Shown one piece after another: positions 43,595 through 52,281 of a DNA stretch of 64,000 bases. Both the position numbers and the translations under genes were made by a program. Each line of letters starts with the position of its first letter. Position 1 is the first letter of the stretch. The DNA comes from Paenibacillus sp. oral taxon 786 str. D14 (GTDB taxonomy: Bacteria > Bacillota > Bacilli > Paenibacillales > Paenibacillaceae). The notes under the pieces were generated by a model. It was not told the origin of the DNA, searched no databases, and saw only the letters and a list, made by a program, of their open reading frames with translations. The stretch spans positions 352,490 through 416,489 of the forward strand of contig NZ_GG695970.1 in the NCBI RefSeq assembly GCF_000159955.1, in the 5' to 3' direction.

Positions 43595-45049
43595 ATGCCA
43601 ACCACGGGTTTAGCACTGCATACCGATAAATATCAGATCAACATGATCTATGCGCATTGGATGAACGGAACGCATTTGCGGAGGACCGTATTTGAGGCCT
43701 ACTTCCGCAAGCTGCCGTTTGGCAACGGGTATGCGGTGTTTGCAGGCTTGGAGCGGATCGTGGACTATATCCGGCAGCTGCGGTTTACGGAAGAGGATTT
43801 AGCGTATTTGGACAAACAAGAAGAGAACTATAAGCCGGAATTTCTGGAATTGCTGCGTAACTTTGAATTTAAAGGCACGCTGCTGTCGATGGCCGAAGGG
43901 GCGCTTTGCTTCCCGAACGAGCCGTTGATCCGCGTTGAAGGCACAATTATGGAAACACAGCTGATTGAGACGGCGTTGCTAAACTTTATGAATTTCCAGA
44001 CCTTGATCGCCACCAAAGCTTCACGGGTGAAACGGGTCGCCGAGAACGACGTGCTGCTGGAGTTCGGCACCCGCCGGGCACAAGAAGCAGATGCGGCCAT
44101 CTGGGGGGCTCGGGCTGCTTATTTGGCCGGGTTTGATGGGACGTCCAACTTGCTCGCTGGTGAGATCTTTGGCATTCCGACCCGAGGAACGCATGCCCAC
44201 TCGTGGGTGCAAATCTTCGACTCGGAGCAGGAAGCGTTTGAGTTGTATGCCAAAGCGCTGCCGGATCAGGTTTCCCTGCTGGTCGATACGTATGATACGC
44301 TCAAAAGCGGCGTTCCGCATGCGATCCGCACCGGCAAAATGCTGGAAGCCGCAGGCAAGCGGCTGGCTAGCATCCGCTTGGACAGCGGCGATTTAGCTTA
44401 TCTGTCGATTCAAGCCCGCAAAATGCTGGACGACGCTGGCTTACCTTATGTCAAAATCGTCGCGTCAAACGACTTGGACGAGAATACGATTTTTAACCTG
44501 AAGGCACAAGGTGCGAAGATCGATATTTGGGGCGTAGGGACTCAGTTGATTACAGCAGCGGACCAACCGGCTCTCGGAGGCGTCTACAAGCTGGTTGAAC
44601 GGGAGAAGGACGGTCAGATGGTGCCCACGATCAAGATCTCCGGTAATCCGGAAAAAGTCACAACCCCCGGCAGAAAAGACGTATTGCGCATTGTCAGCAA
44701 AGACAGCGGCAAAGCGATTGCCGATTACATCTGTTTTCCGCATGAACAGCAAGCGCGGACGGGCGGCAAACTCCGATTGTTTGATCCGGTACATCCTTAT
44801 ATCAAAAAGTCAGTCAAAAACTATGAAGCGGTGTCCATGCTGCAGCCGATCTTTGTGGATGGTCAGCTCGTGTACAAGCTGCCAACGCTGGATGAAATTC
44901 GTGAGTACCACCGCGAGCAGTTAAATTTATTCTGGCCAGAATATCTCCGCAAGCTGAACCCGGAAATTTACCGCATCAGCTTAAGCCAGGAAGCCTGGGA
45001 GTTAAAGCAAAAGATGATCGAAGAATATATGGGGCAGCATGAGGATTAA
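43595..45049 (+). CDS. pncB: Nicotinate phosphoribosyltransferase
   Basis: This 484-aa enzyme converts nicotinate and PRPP to nicotinate mononucleotide, the committed salvage step to NAD. Family motifs include LHTDKYQINMIYAHWMNG, EFGTRRAQEADAAIWGARAA, GIPTRGTHAHSWVQ (with the phosphorylated-His region) and IRLDSGDLAYLS near residue 260. ATG 43595 is 7 nt after pncA, so they are cotranscribed. Length is typical of the bacterial ~490-aa class. Confidence 0.96.
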   Translation: MPTTGLALHTDKYQINMIYAHWMNGTHLRRTVFEAYFRKLPFGNGYAVFAGLERIVDYIRQLRFTEEDLAYLDKQEENYKPEFLELLRNFEFKGTLLSMAEGALCFPNEPLIRVEGTIMETQLIETALLNFMNFQTLIATKASRVKRVAENDVLLEFGTRRAQEADAAIWGARAAYLAGFDGTSNLLAGEIFGIPTRGTHAHSWVQIFDSEQEAFELYAKALPDQVSLLVDTYDTLKSGVPHAIRTGKMLEAAGKRLASIRLDSGDLAYLSIQARKMLDDAGLPYVKIVASNDLDENTIFNLKAQGAKIDIWGVGTQLITAADQPALGGVYKLVEREKDGQMVPTIKISGNPEKVTTPGRKDVLRIVSKDSGKAIADYICFPHEQQARTGGKLRLFDPVHPYIKKSVKNYEAVSMLQPIFVDGQLVYKLPTLDEIREYHREQLNLFWPEYLRKLNPEIYRISLSQEAWELKQKMIEEYMGQHED

Positions 45050-45073
45050 CTTCTTCTAACCCCCTTAAGACAG

Positions 45074-45114
45074 AAAGATCGCTTCTCGCCAATCGGCGGC
45101 GAAGCGGTCTTTAT
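45074..45114 (+). terminator. Terminator after pncB
   Basis: AAGATCGCTTCTCGCC pairs imperfectly with GGCGGCGAAGCGGTCTT, followed by TATTT. Confidence 0.75.
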
Positions 45115-45189
45115 TTGCGTGGGAAATTATTTCTCGGGAAAGCGCAAAAAGCGCTATAAATCGGCGGATAGAAGGCTGATTTCGACAAG

Positions 45190-45795
45190 TTAACGACACG
45201 ACTCATATTTCGCGAAGTAGTGATCAAACAAAATATCGATTTGCCGCTCAACGATTTCTTTGCCCGGACGGTTCTCCAGTTGCTTAATCTGCCTTGCCAA
45301 GACGAGCGGGAAGAGGACGGCTGCATTGATTTGCATCATCATAATAAAAAGAATATCCGGATTGGTCTCGCCGGTAATCTCCTCCAGCACGCCAGTAATC
45401 TTGCTGAATCCGGTCGTTTTCATAAAACCGGTGAAGTCCTGCCGGGATTCAAAAGTAATTCGTCCTTTGCCTAAGACTTCATGCAACAAACCGGGGTATT
45501 GCAGTACTGAATCCACGTATTGGAGAAGAAATGCCTTTAATCGATCTTTAGGGGGTAGCGAAGTATCGTCCAAGACGGAGAAATTCTCCTGAAACGTTGT
45601 CAGCAGCAGTTTCAGCGCTTCGTTAATCAAGTTGTCCTTCGAGCCAAAGTAGTAATTCACTAGAGCTAAATTGACATTGGCCGCAGCCGTGATCTTGCGT
45701 AAGGTGACTTGATCGGCCCCTTCGGTTTTAATGAGCTCCAACGTAGCCTGTAGAATATTCTGTTTGGTTGTCGGCCCCTCGGCGCAATTGCTCAT
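45190..45795 (-). CDS. TetR family transcriptional regulator
   Basis: This 201-aa repressor-type protein has an N-terminal helix-turn-helix (TKQNILQATLELIKTEGADQ, VTLRKITAAANVNLALVNYY, FGSKDNLI), residues ~8-56. A variable helical ligand domain follows. It is divergent from the MFS transporter at 46023, the classic arrangement of a drug-sensing repressor and its efflux pump. On the minus strand TTGACA (45871-45866), an 18-nt spacer and TATGGT (45847-45842) give a sigma-A promoter in the shared intergenic region, whose TTTAAA-rich repeats could be its operators. Confidence 0.9.
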   Translation of the reverse strand: MSNCAEGPTTKQNILQATLELIKTEGADQVTLRKITAAANVNLALVNYYFGSKDNLINEALKLLLTTFQENFSVLDDTSLPPKDRLKAFLLQYVDSVLQYPGLLHEVLGKGRITFESRQDFTGFMKTTGFSKITGVLEEITGETNPDILFIMMMQINAAVLFPLVLARQIKQLENRPGKEIVERQIDILFDHYFAKYESCR

Positions 45796-45841
45796 AGTTT
45801 CGCTCCTTTATGCCATCCAATCTACTGCCCGTATAGAAACT

Positions 45842-45871
45842 ACCATAATACGCTCTCACTCCAGGTGTCAA
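45842..45871 (-). promoter_or_regulatory. Sigma-A promoter of the TetR gene
   Basis: On the minus strand TTGACA lies 18 nt before TATGGT, ~47 nt upstream of the tetR start codon. Confidence 0.65.
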
Positions 45872-45936
45872 GAATAAGGCGCAGCGGGGAAGGAAGAGCG
45901 AACCAGATCTTGCAGAAGCCACCGATGACAAATGCC

Positions 45937-45965
45937 TTGACAAAACGGCGGCATCCATTTAAATT
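45937..45965 (+). promoter_or_regulatory. Sigma-A promoter of the MFS transporter gene
   Basis: TTGACA (45937-45942), a 17-nt spacer and TAAATT (45960-45965), 57 nt before the MFS start codon. Confidence 0.75.
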
Positions 45966-46000
45966 TGTTTTAAACATTGTTTTAAACGGTGTTTAAATTT
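45957..46000. promoter_or_regulatory. TTTAAA repeat array, probable TetR operators
   Basis: Immediately after the -10 element come TGTTTTAAACAT, TGTTTTAAACGG and TGTTTAAAT in tandem with a ~12-bp period. Each core is GTTTAAAC-like and palindromic, and an ATTTAAAT lies at the left edge. Their position over the promoter start suits a repressor site. Confidence 0.55.
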
Positions 46001-46022
46001 AGAAAGAAAGCTGAGTGAGAGG

Positions 46023-47518
46023 ATGCCGAATACTGTGGAGAGTTCGATCGAAAGCAAAGAATTTTCCATCCGGTCGATTATCGCACCGCTGATGGCGGTC
46101 ATCGTTGGGATGATTATGGTCATTTTGGACAGCACGGTGGTTAACGTGGCCGTACCTAAGCTGGTCGACTTCTTCGCAACCGATTTAAAGACGGTGCAAT
46201 GGACGATCACAGGGTATACGCTGGCTTTATCTGCCGTCATTCCGCTAGCGGGATGGATGACCGATAAATTTGGGGAGAAACGCATTTTCTTGATGACGAT
46301 CGCGTTGTTTACGATTGGTTCGGTGTTGTGTGCCGTAGCGCAGACGCCGGAGCAGTTGATCATCTATCGCATCATTCAAGGTCTGGGCGGCGGGATGGTA
46401 TCGCCGATCGGGTTTGCGATGGTGTTTAAGCTGGCACCACCTGAGAAGCGCGGAGCCGTGATGGGGCGCTGGGTGTACCTATGTTGCTGGCGCCTGCGCT
46501 AGGTCCGGTACTATCCGGTTGGCTGGTGGAGAACGTCAGCTGGCACTGGATTTTTCTGATCAATCTGCCAATTGGGATTGTGGCGTTTCTGATCGGGCTG
46601 CGGTTCTTGCCGAAGTCCAGTCGACGGGAGGCGCCACAGTTGGATAAGCTGGGGATGATCCTGGCTCCGATCGCTTTTGCGATGCTGACCTACGGCGTGA
46701 GTGAAGGGGGAACCAGCTGGACCTCAGCGACGACAATTACGGGTCTTAGCGTAGGAGGACTTGCCTTACTTCTGTACATCTTCGTTGAAATAAGACATCA
46801 ACAACCGCTGCTTGAGCTGCGTGTGTTCCGTTCGTCTCATTTCACCCGGGGGATCATCTTGGTCTGGATTGCCCAAGCGGCGTTGTTTGGTTCGATGATT
46901 CTGACTCCGTTATACCTGCAGCAAGTCAGAGGCTACAACGCGTTGGAAACCGGGATTTACTTGCTGCCTCAAGCATTGATGTCGGCGTTCTTCATGCCGA
47001 TCAGCGGGCGCTTGTTTGACCGGGTTGGTGCGCGGCCGCTGGCCTTTATCGGCCTTGGTATCGTATCGACGGCCTTGTTCCTGCTGTCGCGAATTACAGC
47101 GGAAACGCCGCTGGCGATGGTGTTGGTGCCGCTTGGTTTGCTCGGCGGCGGGATGGGTCTGACGATGATGCCGCTGAACACGCATATTCTAAACTCAGCG
47201 CCGCGCCATTTGGTGGCTCGGGTTACCCCGCTAATGACGGCGGCGCAGCAAGTTATCGTCTCCTTCGCGGTAGCCGGCTTAACCGGCTATCTGACTTCCC
47301 AAATCAGCAGCCATATGAAGGAGGCAGCACAAGGCGGAAATCCGCTGGAGGCGGCCGCATCCGGCTTTGGGGATACCTATTTCCTGGCTTCGTGCATTGC
47401 CGCTGCTGGCTTCCTGCTGACTTTATTCTTATCTAAGCCAAAGAAGCAAACCGAAGCAGGCAAGAATTCAGCAGCCGAAGGAACGCAACCAGACCCAAGT
47501 CTGATGGCGGGGCATTAA
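46023..47518 (+). pseudogene. DHA2 family MFS (EmrB/QacA-type) drug exporter with a frameshift
   Basis: Two overlapping frames (46023-46502 and 46481-47518) make one ~498-aa, 14-helix exporter. The first carries IIAPLMAVIVGMIMVILDST, VVNVAVPKL and the motif A-like GWMTDKFGEKRIFLM. The second starts LLAPALGPVLSGWLVENVSW and HWIFLINLPIG, which should directly follow EKRGAVMG. The frame breaks at about 46466-46469, where GGGGCGCTGGGT would read through as G-x-LG if one base were restored. Either the pump is inactivated or the sequence has a 1-nt deletion error. The divergent TetR gene and promoter appear intact. C-terminal ~35 residues are polar. Confidence 0.88.
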
Positions 47519-47538
47519 TATATTGAAGCAAACATGCG

Positions 47539-47573
47539 AAAAAGCACTCTTTCTTTTTGGAAAGGGTGCTTTT
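47539..47573. terminator. Terminator between the MFS and SDR genes
   Basis: AAAAAGCACTCTTTC and GGAAAGGGTGCTTTT flank a T-rich loop; A- and T-runs suit both convergent genes. Confidence 0.85.
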
Positions 47574-47590
47574 GTCGTTCTCCCCGAAGG

Positions 47591-48493
47591 TTAACTCGTA
47601 ACCATCGCGCCGCCGTTGACATGGATCGTTTGCCCGGTCACATAGCTGGAATCGTCGGAAGCCAGGAATACGAAGACCGGTGCCAATTCAAACGGCTGCC
47701 CGGCTCGCTTCATCGGAGTTTCCAGGCCAAACGTAGACACGTATTCCGCAGAATAGCTGGATGGAATCAACGGGGTCCAGATCGGTCCCGGCGCCACGGC
47801 ATTGACACGAATGCCTCGATGAACGAGCGACAGCGCCAGGGAGCGGGTAAAGGAAACGACAGCGCCTTTGGTAGAGGAATAATCAATCAGCAGCGGAGCG
47901 CCGGCGTATGCGGTGATCGAGGCGGTGCTAATAATGGTACTACCGGGTCGCAAATAGGGAAGCGCGGCCTTGGTCAAGTAGAAATGAGGGAAGATGTTGG
48001 TGGCAAAGGTTTGGTACAGCTGTTCGGTCGAAATCGCTTCGATCCCTTGCTGCTGAGGAAATTGAACCGCCTGATTGATCACCAGGATATCGACTTTCCC
48101 CAAATGATGCAGGGTATGATGAATCACTGCATGGCAGAAAGCCTCTTGGCGCAAGTCGCCGGGAATGAGCAGGCACCGTCGTCCCAGTTCCTCAACGCGC
48201 CGTTTGGTTGCCTGGGCATCTTCGTGCTCATCCAGATAAACGATGGCTAAGTCTGCGCCTTCTTTGGCAAAAGCAATCGCCGTAGCCCTCCCGATGCCGC
48301 TGTCACCGCCGGTCAGAATTGCGACCTTATCCTTCAACTTGCCGCTGCCGACGTAAGCGGGGTTTTCGGAGATCGGGGGCGGAACCATCAGGGTTTCTAA
48401 GCCGGGTTGTCTTGGTTGATGTTGCGGCGGGAAGGTAATTGGTTGTTCTTGGCAGACCGTTTTCGAGCTGTAATAAGGGTACTTGGGTATCAT
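47591..48493 (-). CDS. SDR family oxidoreductase, general-stress (YhdF/GS39-like)
   Basis: This 300-aa short-chain dehydrogenase has the long N-terminal tail typical of the Gram-positive stress SDRs (FPPQHQPRQPGLETLMVPPP). The Rossmann motif LTGGDSGIGRATAIAFAKEG and the stretch around TFATNIFPHF follow. The catalytic region (STASITAYAG, YSSTKGAVVSFTRSLA) and C-terminal TGQTIHVNGGAMV are intact. In the cofactor loop NNAG is replaced by INQAVQ, a known variation in this subgroup. ATG 48493 was chosen because AGGAGG lies 11 nt upstream; a longer frame would place that site inside the coding region. Confidence 0.88.
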   Translation of the reverse strand: MIPKYPYYSSKTVCQEQPITFPPQHQPRQPGLETLMVPPPISENPAYVGSGKLKDKVAILTGGDSGIGRATAIAFAKEGADLAIVYLDEHEDAQATKRRVEELGRRCLLIPGDLRQEAFCHAVIHHTLHHLGKVDILVINQAVQFPQQQGIEAISTEQLYQTFATNIFPHFYLTKAALPYLRPGSTIISTASITAYAGAPLLIDYSSTKGAVVSFTRSLALSLVHRGIRVNAVAPGPIWTPLIPSSYSAEYVSTFGLETPMKRAGQPFELAPVFVFLASDDSSYVTGQTIHVNGGAMVTS

Positions 48494-48712
48494 CCTTTGA
48501 GGTTCCTCCTGAAGTTGTTTTACCGCTATCCTATTCATTCCTGGGCGGGGTGGTGTATCCGCCTAGACAAGAATGTCTATATGACATTTGTTACATAAGT
48601 CACATCGCATCTATGATAAATTTTAAAATTAAGAAAGATATCGTTTGATGTCATGTTTAGCACTTATTTACGTCGTGAAGAGCTCGCATTTGCGAAGAAG
48701 GGAGTCAAGCGC

Positions 48713-49720
48713 GTGGTACAATTACCGAAATTAAACGAGCTGGGATTTTTTGAAATCCGTTTGGAATCCATTGGTGGGCTGGGTGCGAACTTGGCAGGGA
48801 AAATGCTGGCCGAAGCCGGGGTTGAGGGAGCCGGATTGAATGGGGTCAGCTTTTCTTCTTATGGCTCGGAGAAAAAAGGATCCCCGGTCAAGGCGCATAT
48901 CCGCTTCTGCGATCTGAGTACGCCGATTCGCGATACGTCGCCAGTAGAACGCCCGCATATTGTGGGGATCTTTCATGAGGCGCTCGCCAAGACAGTGAAC
49001 GTGATCAGCGGCATTTACGAGGACAGCACCGTATTGGTGAATTCGCGCAAAACTCCGCAGGAGCTTAAGGAGAAAATGAAGCTGATCGGCGGCACGATCG
49101 CGGTGATCGATGCCACCGGCATTGCGCTCGAAGAGAAAAACCGGGTGAACATGGCGATGTTGGGTGCCTTATTCCGGTTGTGCCCATTCCTCGATCCTGA
49201 AACGATGAAAGACGTCATCCGCAAATCGCTGGAGAAGAAATATCCGCAAACCGTAGCCCCAGCTATTGCGACGTTCGAACGGGGTTATCATGAAGTTGTC
49301 TTTGAAACGTTTGCTTTGCCGGAAGGTGTAAGTATGCCGGCCTTCGTTCGTGCTGATACGCCGGTGCTTGGTTATGAAACACAGCCGATCGGCGGGTTGA
49401 TTATCAATCCGGGCAACAGCATCCTGAAGGACCTTAGTATTTCCCGTTCTGGGATGATGCCGCATTTCAAGGAAGAGTCTTGTATTCACTGCGCCCAATG
49501 CGACAACGTCTGCCCGGATAATTGCTTCGTATGGGAGGAACGCCCCGATAAGAAGGGCCGACCGCAAATGTTCCTAAAAGGCATCGACTATCAATATTGT
49601 AAAGGTTGTTTAAAATGTATCCACGCATGTCCAACGGACGCCTTGTCCGGGGAGCGGGAGGAAGAAGGGTATGCGGAGGCGCATCGCGTACCGCATCTGT
49701 TTGATTTGGCGATACGCTAA
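48713..49720 (+). CDS. 2-oxoacid:acceptor oxidoreductase, fused gamma and ferredoxin (delta) subunit
   Basis: This ~335-aa protein has a pyruvate/ketoisovalerate oxidoreductase gamma domain at residues ~1-190 (FFEIRLESIGGLGANLAGKM, SYGSEKKGSPVKAHIR). A C-terminal 2[4Fe-4S] ferredoxin domain is at ~255-320 (CIHCAQCDNVCPDNC and CKGCLKCIHACPTDA). With the downstream alpha-beta protein it would form a PFOR/VOR-like enzyme; the substrate (pyruvate, branched-chain or indolepyruvate) cannot be told. The frame is open from ATG 48653, but GAAGGGAG lies ~9 nt before GTG 48713 and the conserved part begins there. Confidence 0.88.
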   Translation: MVQLPKLNELGFFEIRLESIGGLGANLAGKMLAEAGVEGAGLNGVSFSSYGSEKKGSPVKAHIRFCDLSTPIRDTSPVERPHIVGIFHEALAKTVNVISGIYEDSTVLVNSRKTPQELKEKMKLIGGTIAVIDATGIALEEKNRVNMAMLGALFRLCPFLDPETMKDVIRKSLEKKYPQTVAPAIATFERGYHEVVFETFALPEGVSMPAFVRADTPVLGYETQPIGGLIINPGNSILKDLSISRSGMMPHFKEESCIHCAQCDNVCPDNCFVWEERPDKKGRPQMFLKGIDYQYCKGCLKCIHACPTDALSGEREEEGYAEAHRVPHLFDLAIR

Positions 49721-49746
49721 TACGCAGGAAAGGTGGTATGTTCATC

Positions 49747-52054
49747 ATGGCGATCGATTTGGAGAAAGAACGCCGCTCCGGCACGGTTGAGCAGCGCGTG
49801 GTTTATGAGTCAGGAAATGAAATGGCAGCTTATGCGGCCAGCCAGATCAATTATCATATTATGGGGTACTTTCCGATTTCCCCTTCCACCGAGGTAGCGC
49901 AATTTCTCGATTTGATGAAAGCAAACGGACAGCATGACATCAAGCTGATTCCATCGGACGGCGAACATAGCTCGGCCGGTATCTGCTACGGCGCTTCAAC
50001 CGCCGGCGGTCGGGTATTTAACGCGACCAGTGCTCAAGGTTACTTGTACATGCTGGAGCAAATGCCGGTGCAGTCCGGCACGCGTTTCCCTATGGTCATG
50101 AACTTGGTTTGTCGTTCCATTTCCGGACCGCTGGATATTCACGGCGACCATTCGGACCTTTATTTTGCGCTAAACACCGGTTGGCCGATCCTGATGTGCC
50201 GAGATCCGCAAGCGGTATACGATATGAACCTGATCGCGATCAAGCTGGCTGAGGATCCGGAGGTAAGGCTGCCGGTGCTTGTCGCGTCCGACGGATACTT
50301 TACGTCCCACCAAAAGCGGCGCGTGCATACCTTCGCAAACCGTGAGGACGTTTTGAAATTCGTTGGTGAACGCCCGCCGGGCGGCTTCCCGCATACGCTG
50401 GATCGCAACAACCCGATTACCGTCGGGCCGTACATGAACGAGCCGGATTACATCAATAACTGCTATCAGCAGTCCGTAGCGATGTATAACGCGGAACGCG
50501 TCTTTGAACGGATTGCCGGCGAATATGCGGAATTGACCGGACGCGAGTACAAAATGCTGGATCTGTACCGGATGGAAGACGCAGAGGTGGCGGTTTTCCT
50601 CATGAACTCGGCATCTGAAATTATTAAAGACGTCGTGGATGATTTGCGCCGCCAAGGCATCAAAGCCGGCTCGATCGCACCAAATATGATTCGGCCCTTC
50701 CCGCAAAGACAAATTGCCGAAGCGCTGAAGAACGTGAAAGCGATCACGGTCGGCGACCGCGGTGATTCCTATGGCGCTTATGGCGGTAATATGGTTAATG
50801 AGATTAAAGCTGCGCTGTTCACGCATGGAAATCATACAACGAAGGTCATCAGCCGGATATACGGTCTGGGGGGCAAGGAGTTTTATGCCGAGGACGGGCA
50901 TCACTTCTTCCAATTGGCGATCGAAGCGGCGAAAACAGGCCGGGTAGAAGTGCCGTTTGATTACTATGGACATACCCCGGGGGATCCGGAGAAAGCGCCT
51001 AAGCGGGTGCTGAATCCGCTGAAGTTTGAGGACCTGAAGACCGGCCTGATCACGGTCACGAAGAATGAAGAAACCGGCAAGCTTGGCGTGCGCATTCCGC
51101 CGCTTCGCGCATTAACGAAGAAGCCAAAGCGGATTGCACCGGGGCATGGGGCCTGTCCGGGCTGCGGGATTTTCTCCGGTCTAGAGCTGTTCTTTAAAGG
51201 GATCGAAGGCGACATCGTGGCCCTGTTCCATACGGGCTGCGCGATGGTCGTCACGACTGGGTATCCGTATTCGTCCCATAAAGCGACGTACATCCATAAC
51301 CTGTTCCAGAACGGAGCGGCCACTTTGTCCGGTGTCGTCGAAATGTTCTGGGAAAGAAAACGCCGCGGTGAGCTCGACGAGCTTGGCCTGAAGGACGATT
51401 TTACGTTCGTGATGGTTACCGGCGACGGAGGCATGGACATCGGCATGGGGCCGGCGATCGGAGCGGCGCTGCGCGGTCATAAAATGATCATCATCGAGTA
51501 TGATAACGAAGGATATATGAATACCGGGGCACAGCTGTCGTATTCGACCCCGCTTGGCCACCGTACCTCTACGTCGAACATCGGCAAAGCGCAGCAAGGC
51601 AAAACGTTCCAGCACAAAGACACGCCGCAAATCATGGCGGCCACCAACATTCCTTACGTGTTTACCGGCAGCGAGGCTTACCCGCAGGATTTGGTGAAGA
51701 AAGCAGCCAAAGCCCAATGGTACGCGACAAAATGAAGGACTGGTTTATGGTAAAATATTAACAGCCTGCCCGCTCAACTGGATTTCGCCGGACGATCAGG
51801 GCACGAATATCATCGACGCTGCCGTTAACTCCTGCTTCTTCCCGCTGTACGAGGTGGAGCATGGTCAAACCACAATCACGTACAATCCGGAGGAGAAGGG
51901 CAACCGCATTCCGCTGGCGGATTGGCTGAAGACGATGGGCAAGACCCGTCATTTGACGAAGCCGGAGAACGCTGAGGCTCTTGCGGAGTTCGAACAAGAG
52001 GTAGAACGGCGTTGGAAAATCCTTCTGGCTAAACACGAACATCCTTATCTCTAA
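49747..52054 (+). pseudogene. 2-oxoacid:acceptor oxidoreductase, fused alpha-beta subunit, frameshifted near the 3' end
   Basis: The first frame (to a TGA at 51733-51735, 663 aa) has the alpha pyrimidine domain (YHIMGYFPISPSTEVAQFLD), domain II (MIRPFPQRQIAEALK), and a beta/TPP part (GHGACPGCGIFSGLELF, GDGGMDIGMGPAIGAALRGH). The protein does not end there. Another frame continues NEGLVYGKILTACPLNW, IIDAAVNSCFFPLYEVEHGQ, and on to HPYL, stop at 52054, the normal C-terminus of the beta subunit. The shift is at AAAA (51729-51732); one fewer A restores ATNEGLVYG. The lost ~105 residues include a conserved cysteine. It may be a real mutation or a homopolymer error. ATG 49747 is preferred over 49738 for spacing from AAAGGTGG. 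Confidence 0.87.
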
Positions 52055-52091
52055 AAACAGGCCAGAAAGTGGACAAAACACGATATTAGGG

Positions 52092-52118
52092 GAAGCGGCA
52101 ATGTGCAGCTTCTTTTAT
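52092..52118 (+). terminator. Possible terminator after the oxidoreductase
   Basis: GAAGCGGC and GCAGCTTC flank a short loop, followed by TTTT. The stem is imperfect. Confidence 0.45.
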
Positions 52119-52120
52119 GA

Positions 52121-52230
52121 AGATATCAGAAAGTATAAACTTCGGGGCATTAGCATCCTGATATCGCAAGAAAAACTTCCGCTAAACGCGGTCTGTCTAC
52201 TTTGAATGTACGTCGATAGACGTTTTTCTT
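52121..52230. repeat. Nested inverted repeats (cloverleaf-like element)
   Basis: Left part: GATATCAG (52121-52128) pairs with CTGATATC (52158-52165) and encloses an AAGT/ACTT hairpin. Right part: AAGAAAAAC (52168-52176) pairs with GTTTTTCTT (52222-52230). Between them are a perfect CCGC-TAAAC-GCGG hairpin and a GTCTA/TAGAC hairpin, so the whole could fold as a three-way junction. It lies between the oxidoreductase operon and the YhdH-like gene. It may be a terminator, a leader RNA or a dispersed repeat. Confidence 0.6.
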
Positions 52231-52281
52231 ATCAAAGCGTTATTCGGAAGCTTACATCCCGAATGGAAGGAGAGTGAGAGG

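Noticed and set aside
51720..51760. Programmed ribosomal frameshift in the alpha-beta oxidoreductase
   Set aside because: There is no canonical slippery heptamer, stimulatory hairpin or internal Shine-Dalgarno at the right distance; a plain indel is simpler.
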